This document shows, piece by piece, positions 21,856-32,883 of a DNA stretch of 64,000 bases. The notes under the pieces are model-generated. The model did no database searches, was not told the DNA's origin, and worked only from the letters and a program-made list of their open reading frames with translations. Each line of letters begins with the position of its first letter. The stretch's first letter is position 1. A program made the translations under genes and the position numbers. Location of the stretch: contig CM043705.1 in the NCBI GenBank assembly GCA_023935145.1, positions 24,971,290 through 25,035,289 of the forward strand, written 5' to 3'. This stretch comes from Bretschneidera sinensis. Taxonomy: Eukaryota > Streptophyta > Magnoliopsida > Brassicales > Akaniaceae.

Positions 21856-22410
21856 GAGAGCAACACCCTTTTCCACACACATAGATGCCCAAACAAATTT
21901 TTTTTTTTGCAGTAAAACTTTCAATCAAAGTGATGCAATGTCTTTAATCAATTGAGTCTTGAATAACCCAACATAATAGAGTGCATAGTTAACCCATTAA
22001 CACCACAAATTTATTCAGCTATGGTACCCTTTTCTCCCAATGCACAGCCATGTGAAAATTTTCACCGTAAACTTAAGAAAGTGCAACTTATCCGTTCATA
22101 CCTTCCTCAATATTACATCAAATCACCATGTATTATAGGATACCAATAAACAACTTAAGTGATTTCACTTAAAAATATGGAGTTTTGGTGTCTCAAAGTG
22201 GAGAAATCTTACTTGATTAGAAGACATCAACAGCACCCAAAAGCACTTGAGATGAGTGATTCCCGTGAAGAATGAAAGCAACCCATGGTGGAAGATGCAC
22301 AAGGCCCTTGATTATGTAGTGAGATGGGGAAAGGAAGTGTAATTTTGGTGTTTTGGAGAGAGAGAGCAGCTGAAAATCAGACTTTGAAATGCCCTAACAG
22401 TGAAAGAGCT

Positions 22411-22626
22411 GTTTATTTAAACACTAGTGTGCGACGGTGCTGCAGTGCTGAATTTCTGGACAGTTCAGCATGTGAGCAGGAGCAGCGTGTGGGTGCAGGA
22501 CCTGGTGCTGCAGCACCCAAAGTGTGAGGTTGCAGTGCTGAATCTCTGTCCTGATTAGTGTGTAGGGGCAGGATCAGCACTACAGCACCCAAAGTGTGAG
22601 GTTGCAGCGCTGAGGCTCTGTCCTGA
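22411..22626 (-). promoter_or_regulatory. Internal iteron block and TATA-like box, candidate env promoter (J)
   Basis: The minus strand carries a 72-bp-spaced repeat (22511-22554 and 22583-22626, CAGCACCCAAAGTGTGAGG on plus). It has the motifs of the J U3: GGTGCTGCAGCACC (22504-22517, perfect palindrome), CAGCGCTG, CAGCACTGCAGCACC. About 15 nt beyond the last motif is GTGTTTAAATAAAC (22411-22424), a TATA-like box. This copies the order seen in the LTR, about 640 nt upstream of the env-position ATG. Confidence 0.45.
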
Positions 22627-22638
22627 CTCCAGGTAATC

Positions 22639-22806
22639 CTGAAAATAAACCAAGAAGACACACTGTAAAGCCATAAAAATTGAAGTAACAGAGATATTAA
22701 GCAAAACAAAAAAAAAATTTAAACACACAAAATAACTTTAAAAGGCAAGAAAAATAAAAATTAAGAACCAAAATGGTAGTTCTAATTTATAGTCTTTAGC
22801 TAGACT
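22639..22806 (-). promoter_or_regulatory. Post-pol stem-loop module with candidate splice acceptor (J)
   Basis: AGTCT-AGCTAA-AGACT (22806-22791) is a 5-bp stem in which the outer pair is A-T instead of the C-G of B, G and I. It is followed by AGAAC-N10-GTTCT (22783-22764), a U-rich stretch and TTTATTTTCAG ending at 22639. Confidence 0.55.
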
Positions 22807-22822
22807 TTCGGATTTATGGCTC

Positions 22823-23716
22823 TTAGAGAATGGTTGTGGACGATTGAGGGTCAAACGTCCCCATAATGTAGTGCTTCAATCTGTACCCGTTAACCTTGAA
22901 CATCTCCTTGTTTTTCTTGTATCGTACTTCAACGGCACCAAAAGGTGAGACACTTATCACGGTATACGGTCCAGTCCATCGATATTTCAGTTTTCTCGGA
23001 AATAGACGAAGTCGGCTATTGTACAGAAGAACTTGTTGCCCTGGAACAAATTCTTTCCTCGAGATGTGTCGATCATGCCATTTTTTTGTTTTTTCCTTGT
23101 ACAACTTTGCATTCTCATATGCTCCTAGTCGAAGTTCTTCCAATTCATCAACATGTAGCATACGCTTTTGTCCTGCAAGGGTTATATCAAAATTCAAGAA
23201 TTTGGTGGCCCAGTATGCTTTATGCTTGAGTTCGACAGGAAGGTGGCAGGCTTTTCCAAAAACCAGCCTATATGGTGACATTCCTATTGGTGTTTTGAAA
23301 GCCATTCTATATGCCCACAAGGCATCATCTAATTTAAGTGCCCAATCTTTCCTAGAGGTATTCACAGTTTTTTCTAAAATTCGTTTCACCTCCCGATTTG
23401 AAACTTCTACCTGACCGCTTGTTTGTGCATGGTATGAGGTGCCAAGTTTGTGAGTTACTTCATATTTTCTTAACAAGGTTCTAAATTGACGATTGTCAAA
23501 GTGTTTACCTCGATCACTAATTATTGTCCTAGGGGTTCCAAACCGGGTAAAGACGTTTTTCTTGAGGAATTGGAGAACCACTTTAGCATCATTAGTGCAG
23601 GTTGCTGTGGCTTCTACCCATTTAGACACATAATCTACAGCAACTAGAACATACTGATTTGACAAAGATGTAGGATAGGGTCCCATGAAATCAATACCCC
23701 AAACGTCAAATATTTC
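22823..23716 (-). pseudogene. pol: Integrase of element J
   Basis: Core and C-terminus in one frame: 23823-side zinc domain lies in the preceding entry, then a stop at 23714-23716, then Asp before FMGPYPTSL, Asp in [10 protein letters not shown] (about 23500) and Glu in [11 protein letters not shown] (about 23390), so the DDE triad is present. The GPY/F-type C-terminal module ([26 protein letters not shown]) ends with a stop at 22823. Single-frame over 287 codons. Confidence 0.92.
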
Positions 23717-24310
23717 TCAAATAAGAATATTGTTTAAAGGCATTTCATTTCGTTTGGAGATGTTACCAATTCGTTGACACCTATTATATGACGCAACGTA
23801 AGCCTGGGCATCCTTAAACAGAGTCGGCCAATAGAAACCTGATTGCAATACCTTTGCTGCTATTCGGTTTGCACCAAAATGTCCCCCAGCTTCTCTGTCA
23901 TGGCAGTGATACAGAATATTGTTAAACTCATGCTCCGGCACACATCTTGGTTTTGCGTCCTTTTTTGCTAGAAGATACTTTAAAGCTGCATGGTCAGTAT
24001 AAACAGTAACTTTTGATCCAATAAGATAGGATTGAAACTTATCAAATGCAAATACAACAACTAAAAGTTCTTTCTCGGTGGTAGCGTAGTTCAGTTGGGG
24101 TTCGGTAAGAGTGTGGCTCGCATAATAAATTGTCCAAAAGACCTTATCTATTCTTTGACCAAGCACTGCTCCAACTGCGGTGTCACTGGCATCACACATT
24201 AATTCAAATGGGAGGCTCCAATTTGGTGCGACTACAACAGGGGTGGTCACCAACTTATCCTTTAATGTAGCAAATGCCTGCAAACAATCATCAGAGAAGT
24301 TAAACTTCAC
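23717..24310 (-). pseudogene. pol: RNase H of element J fused by deletion to the integrase zinc domain
   Basis: Begins with the connection after RT ([16 protein letters not shown]), then RNase H with Asp in CDAS, Glu in TEKELL and Asp in [18 protein letters not shown]. Immediately after KPR (about 23945) the sequence becomes [11 protein letters not shown] and the integrase zinc domain ([15 protein letters not shown], then SYNRCQ with the first Cys of the CX2C replaced by Ser-Tyr). Relatives B, E and F have about 150 more residues here, including the last RNase H Asp (VADHLSRL) and the inter-domain linker. The deletion is in frame. Confidence 0.88.
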
Positions 24311-25664
24311 ATCTTTTACAAGAAGATTAGAAAGAGGTTTAGAGATTTTGAAAAATCCTTAATGAATCTCCTGTAAAATCCTGCATGCCCCAGGAAACTT
24401 CTGATGGCTTTGACTGAAGTGGGAGGTGGGAGTTTTTTGATCACATTCACCTTAGCTTTGTCAACTTCAATACCCCTCGATGATATTTTGTGCCCCAACA
24501 CTATCCCTTCCTGGACCATGAAATGACATTTCTCTCAATTTAGTACTAGGTTTGTCTCTTCGCATCATTGCAAAACTAAAGAGAGATTATGAAGGCAATC
24601 ATCAAAGGTTAGACCAAATAGTATAAAATCATCCATGAAGATCTCTAAAAAAAATTTAGTCATATCAGAAAAAATTGCCAACATGCAACGTTGAAAAGTT
24701 ACTGGTGCGTTACAAAGACCAAAGGGCATCCTCCTATATGCAAATGTGCCATAAGGACATATAAATGTCATCTTTTCTTGATCTTCGGGTGCTATGGGAA
24801 TTTGATTATATCCTGAGTATCCATCAAGCAGACAGTAGAACTTGTGACCTGCTAATCTTTCCAACATTTGATCAATAAAAGGTAAAGGAAAGTGATCTTT
24901 TCTTGTGGCGTCATTTAATTTTCTATAGTCAATACAAACCCGCCAACCTGTCACCGTTATGGTGGGGATCAATTCATTGTTATTATTTTTCACAACAGTG
25001 ATCCCACATTTCTTTGGTACTACTTGTACCGAGATGGTCCAAGCACTATCAGAAATTGGATAAATAATACCTGCATCAAGCAACTTGACTACTTCTTTCT
25101 TAATGACCTCCTACATGGCTGGATTTAAGCGTCGTTGTGGCTGAACAGTAGGCTTGAAGTTCTCCTCCATGATAATTTTGTGAGTGCAAATGGAAGGGCT
25201 AATTCCCTTGATATCTACTATTGTTCATCCCAAAGCCTTTTTGTGCCTTCTTAAGACTTCCAACAAGTGTTCTTCCATTTTACCTGTCAATGAAGAGGAT
25301 ATTATAACTAGGAAAATATTTTTCTCTAGATAAACATATTTCAAATGATCAGGTAAAGTTTTTAATTTAGGGGTTATTATTGGTTCTTCTGGCATTTCTT
25401 TTCCCATTTTAGCTTCCAAGTTCCTTGCTTCTTCTTGGATGACAAGTTCTTCAGTGGTGGTAGTTCCTGATTCCATGATGCATCTTTCCAAAGTATCTTC
25501 ATTTAATGTCTTCTCTTGAAACTCTTCAATGAGATCATCAACAACATCCGCATGAAAACAAGAAGAAGTAGATATGTCAGACAGATATTTCATGATTTTA
25601 TACATATCAAAAACTACTTGCTCATCATTAACTCTCAAAATCAATTTCCCTTGTTGTACATCAA
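24311..25664 (-). pseudogene. pol: Reverse transcriptase of element J
   Basis: Three pieces in one frame (25225-25644, 24565-25083, 24316-24519) separated by stops. Motifs: [73 protein letters not shown] and the catalytic FMDDF near 24635. The 24316-24519 part has [20 protein letters not shown] and [19 protein letters not shown] frameshift near 24315 leads into RNase H. Confidence 0.9.
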
Positions 25665-26526
25665 TTAGGCTCTCCCTGTAGCAAGGAATGGACGACCAAG
25701 TATATGAGGTACCTCCCGATCCTCTTCCATGTTGAGAACAATGAAGTCTACAGGGAATATAAATTTATCAACTTTTACCAGTACATCCTCTATAATTCCC
25801 CGTGGTCTCTTAATTGATTGATCAGGTAATTGCAATGACACTGTCGTTGTTTTGACTTCTCCTAATCCAAGTTTCCTGAAAATTAAAAGAGGCATAACAT
25901 TAATACTGGCACCAAGGTTACATAAAGCTTTATCAAAAAATAAATTTCCCAAAGTGCAAAGTATAGTAAAACTCCTTGGATCTTTCAATTTTGGAGGTAG
26001 CTTGTTTTGCAGTATAGCGCTGCACTCTTCAGTTAACATTACCGTTCCGTGTTCCTCTAGCTTCCGTTTATTAGACAAAATTTCCTTAAAAAATTTAGTG
26101 TAGCTAGGCATCTGTGCTAATGCCTCTGCAAATGGTATGTTAATATGCAACTTCTTGAAAATCTCTAAAAAAATTTAGAATTGTTTATCTAATTTTTCTT
26201 TTTGGAATTTCTGAGGATAAGGAAGAGGTGGCATATATTTAGTTTCAGAGTGAGAATCAGTCAAACCTTTACTAGTATACTTCTTGGCTGAAACACATTT
26301 CTCCTCTTGCTCAATCTCTTCTTTCTCGCCTTCTTGATGAGTGATTTCTTTAGGTTGTGGTTCTTCCAATTGTGTGCCGCTCCTTAGTGTTATGGCCTTG
26401 ACATCTTCCTTAGGATTCTCTTCTGCGTTGCTTGGGAGGGAACCTTGTGCACATCCAGAAATTATGGTTGCTAGTTGACCGACCTAAACTTCCAGATTTT
26501 TGATGAATGCTTCTTGATTTTGGAAT
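25665..26526 (-). pseudogene. Protease and pre-protease linker of element J
   Basis: 26175-26369 is a Glu/Lys-rich linker, and 25665-26150 holds LPSYTKF-type linker and the protease. The active site reads NLGAS instead of DLGAS (about 25905), so the catalytic Asp is lost. QLPDQSIKRPRGIIEDVLVKV and LGRPFLAT follow. The frame differs from gag and from RT. Confidence 0.85.
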
Positions 26527-27591
26527 CTAGTTTCTGTTGTACTTAAGAATTTGGCCATCATATCCTCCAAGTTGGACTTTTTTTTCTTGAGGAGGATATT
26601 CAGGATGAGGTTGCTTCGCATTGCTTTGATTCCATGAGAAGTTTAGATGATTCCTCCATCCCGGATTATATGTGTTGCTGTATGGATTGTTTTGTCTGTG
26701 AAAATTTGAAACAAAATTAGCTTGTTCAGCAGATGAATTATATGCAAACTGATTACCTGCTTGACAGTTACTGTTGTGATGGCCACTACCACCACACAAT
26801 TCACATATTGTATGTGAGTTGGGATTAAGTCTATCAATCTTCTTAGTGAGAGTCTCTAGTTGTGCTGCTAGAGTTGTAACAACATCTACATTATGCAATC
26901 CTGAGGCTTTGTTGATAGGTAACCTTTCAATTGGCCATTGATAAGAGTTTGTGGCCATTTCTTCTAGTAATTCAATGGCTTCTTCTGGAGTTTTTATCAT
27001 GATAATGCCACCTGCAGCTGCATTAATCATGTTTCGGGTTGTACTAGTTAAACCATTATAAAAAGCATGTACCTGCATCCAAGTGGGCAATTCGTGATGA
27101 GGACATCTTCTCAAAAGGTCTTTAAAATGTTCCCATGCCTCATAGAGTGACTCCCGATCGACCTGCAAAAACATAGTAATTTCATTACGTAACTTTGCAG
27201 TTTTTGCAGGAGGGAAGTATTTCCCTAAAAAAATTTGTGCTAATTCTGCCCATGTCGTTATGGATCCGCCTGGCAAAGAAGTCAACCAACTTTTTGCTTT
27301 ATCCCTCAATGAAAATGGGAAAAGCCTTAAGCGAATTGCATCCTCTAATACTCCGTTATGCTTGAATGTGTCACAAATTTTAAGGAAATTAGTCAAGTGA
27401 ACATTTGGATCTTCTTGCGATAGGCCCTCAAATTGTACTGAATGTTAAATCATCTGAATGATGGTGGGCTTAATTTCAAAATTGTTTGCTTGTATAGGTG
27501 GTCGTCGAGTGCTAGATTCAACACCATCCATCTTTGGCATAACATAATCCCACAGTGCATGTTGCACCTCTGCATTGTTTCCTTCTGCCAT
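26527..27591 (-). pseudogene. gag: gag of element J
   Basis: Start chosen at ATG 27591 (MAEGNNAEVQHALWDYV), the first in-frame Met after the primer site; one stop lies near 27447. Retrotrans_gag domain at about residues 65-170 (EDAIRLRLFPFSLRDKAKSW, ELAQIFLGKYFPPAKTAKLR, ESLYEAWEHFKDLLRRCPHH). Intact zinc knuckle CELCGGSGHHNSNC (CX2CX4HX4C) at about residue 260, followed by NPYSNTYNPGWRNHLNFSW. About 355 codons to the stop at 26527. Confidence 0.9.
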
Positions 27592-27790
27592 TGAATTAAC
27601 TGCTACTGGTGCTGCTCTTCTCAAAGCGTGAAAAGTGTGCTCAATCTCTAGATTAAGTTCTGCAAGTATTCTCCCACTAGTACGTGTGATGCACTAGAAA
27701 CGAAAACCCTGCAAAATAGACTTAAAAACCAAATTAATAAACACTCAAATTAACTAGCAGAATCACAATAAATATAATATTTTATTTTAG

Positions 27791-27808
27791 TCCCCAACAA
27801 CGGCGCCA
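27791..27808 (-). other. Primer binding site of element J (tRNA-Asp type)
   Basis: Minus strand TGGCGCCGTTGTTGGGGA, six bases inside the 5' LTR end. It differs by one base from the Athila-type site TGGCGCCGTTGCCGGGGA, complementary to the tRNA-Asp 3' end. Confidence 0.88.
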
Positions 27809-27814
27809 AAAACT

Positions 27815-29246
27815 TGATGCGATGAAATTAACACTAGCAAGTGCACTAATCATTCAAGTAATAAAGTGATGAGTAAATATCGTTCCCAACGAGGACTGAA
27901 CAAGCACTACAGAAATTATGACTCAACTCTTACTATTATTTGAGCAAATGAATAATTGTCGGAGAAAAGGATACTAACAATTAACTAAAGGGAAAAACAG
28001 ACACAATAGTAAATAATAGAAGATTTGCAAACTTTGGAATGAAGACTCTTATGAACTAACGCGCTAAGGACTCAACTTCACCTAAACCATAATTGACAAG
28101 AGTTTTGAATGGACAAGTTTCGTTTACTATGTTTTTCAAGATGGTAGAATCCCTAATAAATTGGTTATCTTTATTCAGGTCTAACCACAATCTCAAGAAT
28201 CATCAACTTCAAATATCCATATTCCAGGTCTATTCTAGATTAATTCAACTTAAGAAGCACAAAGTTCAATGGAATTCCTTTCAGTTAAATCTCCCTATTC
28301 GGTTACAATTTAAACAGACCACATAAACTTCCTAGAATCCCTATTCGGTTACTCCTATTTCATTCATGGCATGTTTTACCCTGGCTTTGCATAGATAATA
28401 ATCCAACATCATATTTATTAATTCAACCATTCATAAAAGCATAGCTTCTCTATTCAACACATCACTATGCCTCAAGAAGGAATCACAATAATAAACAGCA
28501 TTAAGAACAATAAAACACACTATTTGAAAAACAAAGTAAATTCCAACTTGTCCAAATAGCACTTATGACATAGGTTTAGGATCCATCTATCCTTAACACA
28601 AAAATATCTACTCCATAATAATATTCAAACAACCCATGTTCATATTATAAAACATCAACATAGCTAGATAAGAATAATACAAAACTGGAGAAGAATGATT
28701 TAAAAGCTTCTGCGTAGCCTCCCGGAGTGTCTCCAACTCTTTTTTTGCGTCTCCTCTCCTCCAAATTCTGTTTTTTTCTTTACGGCCATGCTCCCCCTTC
28801 TTGTTCAGCTAGGGTTTCTATTTAAAATATTCAAAATCCGTGGACCGGCACTGCAGCGCCAACATCCCAGCGCTGCAGTGCCGAGGCATATTTCGAACCC
28901 TATTCTGGCGCTGCAACCCCAACTTTCCAGTGCTTCAGCGCCAACTTCCTGTCCAAATTCCTCTATTTATGCCAGCTTCTAGCACTGCAGCACCAACATC
29001 CCAGTGCTACAGCCTTGAGTTTCTGTCTCCTTCACGCATTTTGCCCTTCCAGTGCTCCAGCAAGTGTCTGCACAGAAGATTTCCAAGACTTAGCATTGAT
29101 CATTCAACTAAAACAACTTTTTAGTAAAATAAGATAAACTAAACTCAAATTGCTAAAAACACATGCAACACAATTCTAATGCTTAAGATCAACACCAAAA
29201 ACATGCCTAAAAGCAGTATAATAACATGATTTATTCAGAGTTATCA
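27815..29246 (-). repeat. 5' LTR of element J
   Basis: 1,432 bp, ends TGATGCGATG and AGAGTTATCA on plus. It has the same plan as the 3' LTR: CAGCGCTGCAG-type iterons at about 29055-28850, then TTTAAATAG TATA-like box near 28820. It is a few percent different from the 3' LTR by eye. Confidence 0.92.
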
Positions 29247-30279
29247 CCTAGGATAATAGTTAATGAAATTTCTAGAATTTCTTAGTTATGCATGTCTATA
29301 GCTCATTGGATGAGTATTCCTAGGATACATGTTTCTATTGTGCATGTAATTTCTAGGAAATGTATGATGGTGATTTCTAGGATCTATGCTTGCATTATTG
29401 TGAATATGCATGTTATTTCTAGGATACACATGATGGTAATTCCTATGATATGCATGTGTAGTGTGCAAGTTTTGAGTATACATATTATCTCTGGGATTCA
29501 TATAGTGGTTTCTCCTAGGATGTGTATATGCATTTCTTGAATGGTTGTTCCTAGAATTTGCATTTCTTGAATGAGCATACATATATGCATGAGTATATCT
29601 AGGATGCTTAATTCTTGTATATGCATTGGAATTAGTATTTTTAGACCTACTAGCATTCATTGAAGGAGTGCTTTTAACCTTGCTAGTGGTTTTTGAAGTA
29701 GAGGCTTCATTCACACATGATGCTTTCATGAATAAGGTCTCTTTTGATTTTTTCTTGCCTAATGGAGAATAACCCAACCCGGATTTTCCTCCACTTAATC
29801 TTTGGCAAGATAGCAGCACTTCATCTAATTTTTCTTTTCCAAGCATAAGTCTTGATATAATTCCATTTAATTCTATTATTTTCTTCTTTAAATTTTCATT
29901 TTCATCTTTAAGAAAAACTTGAAAAGAATTATAAAGCAAGGAAGATAGTTTTTCTTTTTCTTCCTTTAAGCCTTCCATCTCTTTATAAAGAGATAACACT
30001 TCCTTTTTTAGAATGGTGTCCCTATAATCAAATTTCTTCAATTCTTCATGCATTTCATTTATGACCTCTATTAATTCTTCACTACTACTAACAATGTTAT
30101 TATTAGAAGGGGAAGAATTTGATACCTCATTTTAGTCGTCGATTTCCATAAGACATAGGTTGACAATCTCCTTGTATCCGACCTCATTGTCCGAGGATTC
30201 TTCTTCTTCGTCATCACTCCAAGTAGTTGTAATCATAACTTTCTTTTTTAAGCTCTTATATGGTCTACTTGTCGCTGTA
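29247..30279 (-). pseudogene. gag: Copia gag of K (Sirevirus-like) with His/Asn/Arg/Tyr-rich repeat tail
   Basis: Minus strand begins (30270-30140) with TTTWSDDEEESSDNEVGYKE and NLCLMEIDD, the acidic segment typical of Sirevirus Gag, then a stop. 29286-30053 is open: a coiled coil (HEELKKFDYRDTILKKEV, EGLKEEKEKLSSLL), then EKLDEVLLSCQRLSGGKSGLGYSPL, a well-known Sirevirus phrase. The last 110 residues are an unusual run rich in H, N, R and Y with repeated PRN motifs, and this composition continues past the J insertion into 17640-17720. No CCHC knuckle is visible in this part. F interrupts the upstream end at 30280. Confidence 0.88.
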
Positions 30280-31548
30280 TGATAAGTGCTTAAATATTCA
30301 TATTTAAGCCCCTTAATTTACATTTGTTAAGCTATTTGTTTACATATTTTATTAAGTTTTACTTCATTTTTGTGTTTTCTGTGTTTTTTATAGGCTTGTG
30401 AAGAAAAGAAAGCATTTTGAAGCTTTAAAGGAAGAAAACTGAAGATCTGGAAAAAGCTAGTGCGATCGAGCGCACAAGCAATCGTGCGCACACATAGAAG
30501 GCTCAAGTGCACCCATGCGCTCGAGTGCAATAGCAAGCAATCGAGTGCACACGCACAGAGAGGTGACAGAGCCAGTTTTGGAAAGATTCCTTTCGGACCT
30601 ATTTTGGAAATTAGGGTTTTGAGGCACCCTTAGAACCTTATATATAGGCTTGTAAAACACAGAAAACACATCTCTCTTTTATCTCTTACTTTTGCTTGAA
30701 GTTGTAAGCTTTGGAGAGGAATTGACGACTCGTCTCCACAGTATTCTTCGGGTTTTATATTTTTTATTTAGTTTATGTTATGATGATGTTTATCATAGAC
30801 AGCATGTGTAACTAACTTACTAATAGGGCTCGATTGAAGCCCTAATTATGCTTTTTCATATAAATATTCATTGATTGCCTTTGCCAATAGCCATGTTATG
30901 GTGCTTTATTGATTAATGCCTGTTTTATTGAATTCCTCATATGTGTGTGTCTGATCAACATATGCATGTGGTATGGATTAGTTAGTTAAATCAATTTGGA
31001 TGGCCGAGTCCTGGGTCTGATGATTGTAACAAAAGAAATCCACGTCGGATTCTTGGGTTAATCAACATGAGAAACCGGGAGTATACACCTTACCCTAGGT
31101 CTCATGTGGTTGTTGATTTCCATAGATCTTATGCTCTCTTAAGGAATAAATCAGTATACACCATGTTGAATTCCTTAAGAAAGAAAAGACTTAGAGTAGA
31201 TACCATGCCTAACTTGTTGCTTAGGGAGATCAATAGCTTAAGGAGTAGATACCATGCGCTTAGGTTGACAACCATTAGGTATTCATGGTAGGGCTAGAGC
31301 ATTGGCACATTACTTATTGGGAAAGTATGATCAGTGGTGGATATCAAAGCCCTATGTTCTTATCATTAACAATCTAGACTCAATATTTATTTCTATCACT
31401 TTTTACATTGTGAAACTGATTCTAAAACGATATTCACCAATCCTTATGGATATGATCTCGCACTTGCACACTATGCTACTGTTGACCTTGTGCATTTGCA
31501 AGTAAAACAAGTTTGATTATTTGCTTATTTATTTAGGTAGAAAAACCT
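30280..31548 (+). repeat. 5' LTR of element F (last 6 bp at 41346-41351)
   Basis: Starts TGATAAGTGC, same family as the LTRs of H and I. Iterons TGCGATCGAGCGCAC / TGCGCTCGAGTGCA at 30461-30556, TATA box near 30639-30647. Element E interrupts it: the terminal ATAACA lies at 41346-41351, after one copy of the E target duplication. Confidence 0.9.
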
Positions 31549-32847
31549 TGATTACGCCCAAAGTATAACACGGTTATTGTAGTACAGCTTTGGGGTGTCG
31601 ATTCCACAGGGAAACAAGTTAATTACAAAGGAAGGTGTGAACCTTAACACAAACGATAAAAGATCAAATGAATCTGAGTTTGTTTGAGAAAAAGGGTAAT
31701 TGTGTAAATAGGGTTGGGAATATAATTCAGAATGACAAGGTTCCGAAAATCCTCCTTAGGCTCGTTGCTCTAATCCTAACTTGATTCAGTTGTTTTTATC
31801 TCGATTGCTAGTTTCACATCCCAAACAGGCAATCGGCATATATTCAATTAAAGCGCAATTATAAATCCTAATATAATTGTTATGAATTATTCTCTACTTT
31901 TAAGCACACATGACCCAACTTATAAATTATCAAAAGATGACGATATATCTAACGACAATACCGAAGCAATAGACAAATCTATAAAAGAGGTCTACCGGAC
32001 TCAATCACATCCAAACAAATACACATAAGAAAAGCATGACTGAACTTATATGGAAAGGAAGCATGCAATCACCGGACTAATAAAATAATCTACTAAATTA
32101 AAATAAAGAATAAAACATAACAATGTTTGATAAAAAAATACCAACTACAACTGAATCAAAATAATGAAAATAAGAACAACTACACCTAGGGATTCATCCC
32201 TTCGCCTTGCTTGGAGATTAGCTAGCTATAGTGCTTATGCCTCCTTGAGTTGCCTCCGGCCTCTCAACAATCATCCTCAGCTCGTCCTCCAAATTTTATA
32301 CTTCGGATTCCTCTTAAAGGCCCTCTAGATTTACTCCTAAAGGCCCTCTAGAGTCACTCTCTAATGATCTCAGAAGATGATCTTAGAAGAGCTCCGATTG
32401 GTTCATGATTTCAGCTGAGCAGAGTGGGTCTTTATATAGGCAAACTCCCGAAATGCTATGTGTTATCTAGCCGATGTGGGATACTTTCCGGGTGCGCTCG
32501 ATCGCAGCCCGAGTGTGATCGATCACACATACGCTCGATCGTGGCTTGTGCACTTGATCGCATAAGCGCGACAGAGTACCTTGCTTAATATGGGATGTGC
32601 GCTCGATCGCAATTCAGGAAGCAGTCCATCTTGTCCTTCCAAAAGCATGGGATCTTGGTCTTTTAAGCAATGATCGCTTCTTTTTCTCTTTTAAACTAAA
32701 AGTACCTGAAAATTACACTGAAATAAGTCAGTAGTCCAATAATATTACTTTAGAGTTATTAACATATAAAAGCACAATAAAGACCGAGATCAATCCTAAA
32801 ATGCTAACAATTAACCACTGTTGAGAGGCATTTTATGACTCTCATCA
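31549..32847 (-). repeat. 3' LTR of element E
   Basis: 1,299 bp, plus ends TGATTACGCC and ACTCTCATCA. On minus the U3 has TGCGCTCGATCGCA-type iterons (32616-32495), then TATA box CTATATAAAG (32430-32440). A conserved hairpin CGATTGC...GCAATCG lies at 31802-31835. Differences from the 5' LTR amount to a few percent by eye, mostly transitions. Confidence 0.93.
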
Positions 32848-32883
32848 CAACCTCCAACTAGCTTATTGCTAGTCCCTAGCAAT
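32848..32883 (-). promoter_or_regulatory. Hairpin and 3' polypurine tract of element E
   Basis: Minus strand ATTGCTAG-GGA-CTAGCAAT (32883-32865), a perfect 8-bp stem, then GTTGGAGGTTG (32858-32848) directly before the LTR start TGATGAGAGTC. Confidence 0.82.

Larger units (their letters stand above)
17721..29246 (-). mobile_element. Element J: full-length Athila-type element with env-position ORF
   Basis: 11,526 bp inserted in copia relic K, with near-matching 5-bp target duplications CCTAA (17716-17720) and CCTAG (29247-29251). 5' LTR at 27815-29246, primer site 27791-27808, then gag, protease, RT, partial RNase H, integrase, post-pol module, internal iteron/TATA block, env-position ORF, polypurine tract and 3' LTR 17721-19211. 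All coding parts are broken. It contains no later insertions. Confidence 0.93.

Noticed and set aside
22896..23414. 172-codon plus-strand open frame
   Set aside because: Antisense shadow of the J integrase; no independent motif.
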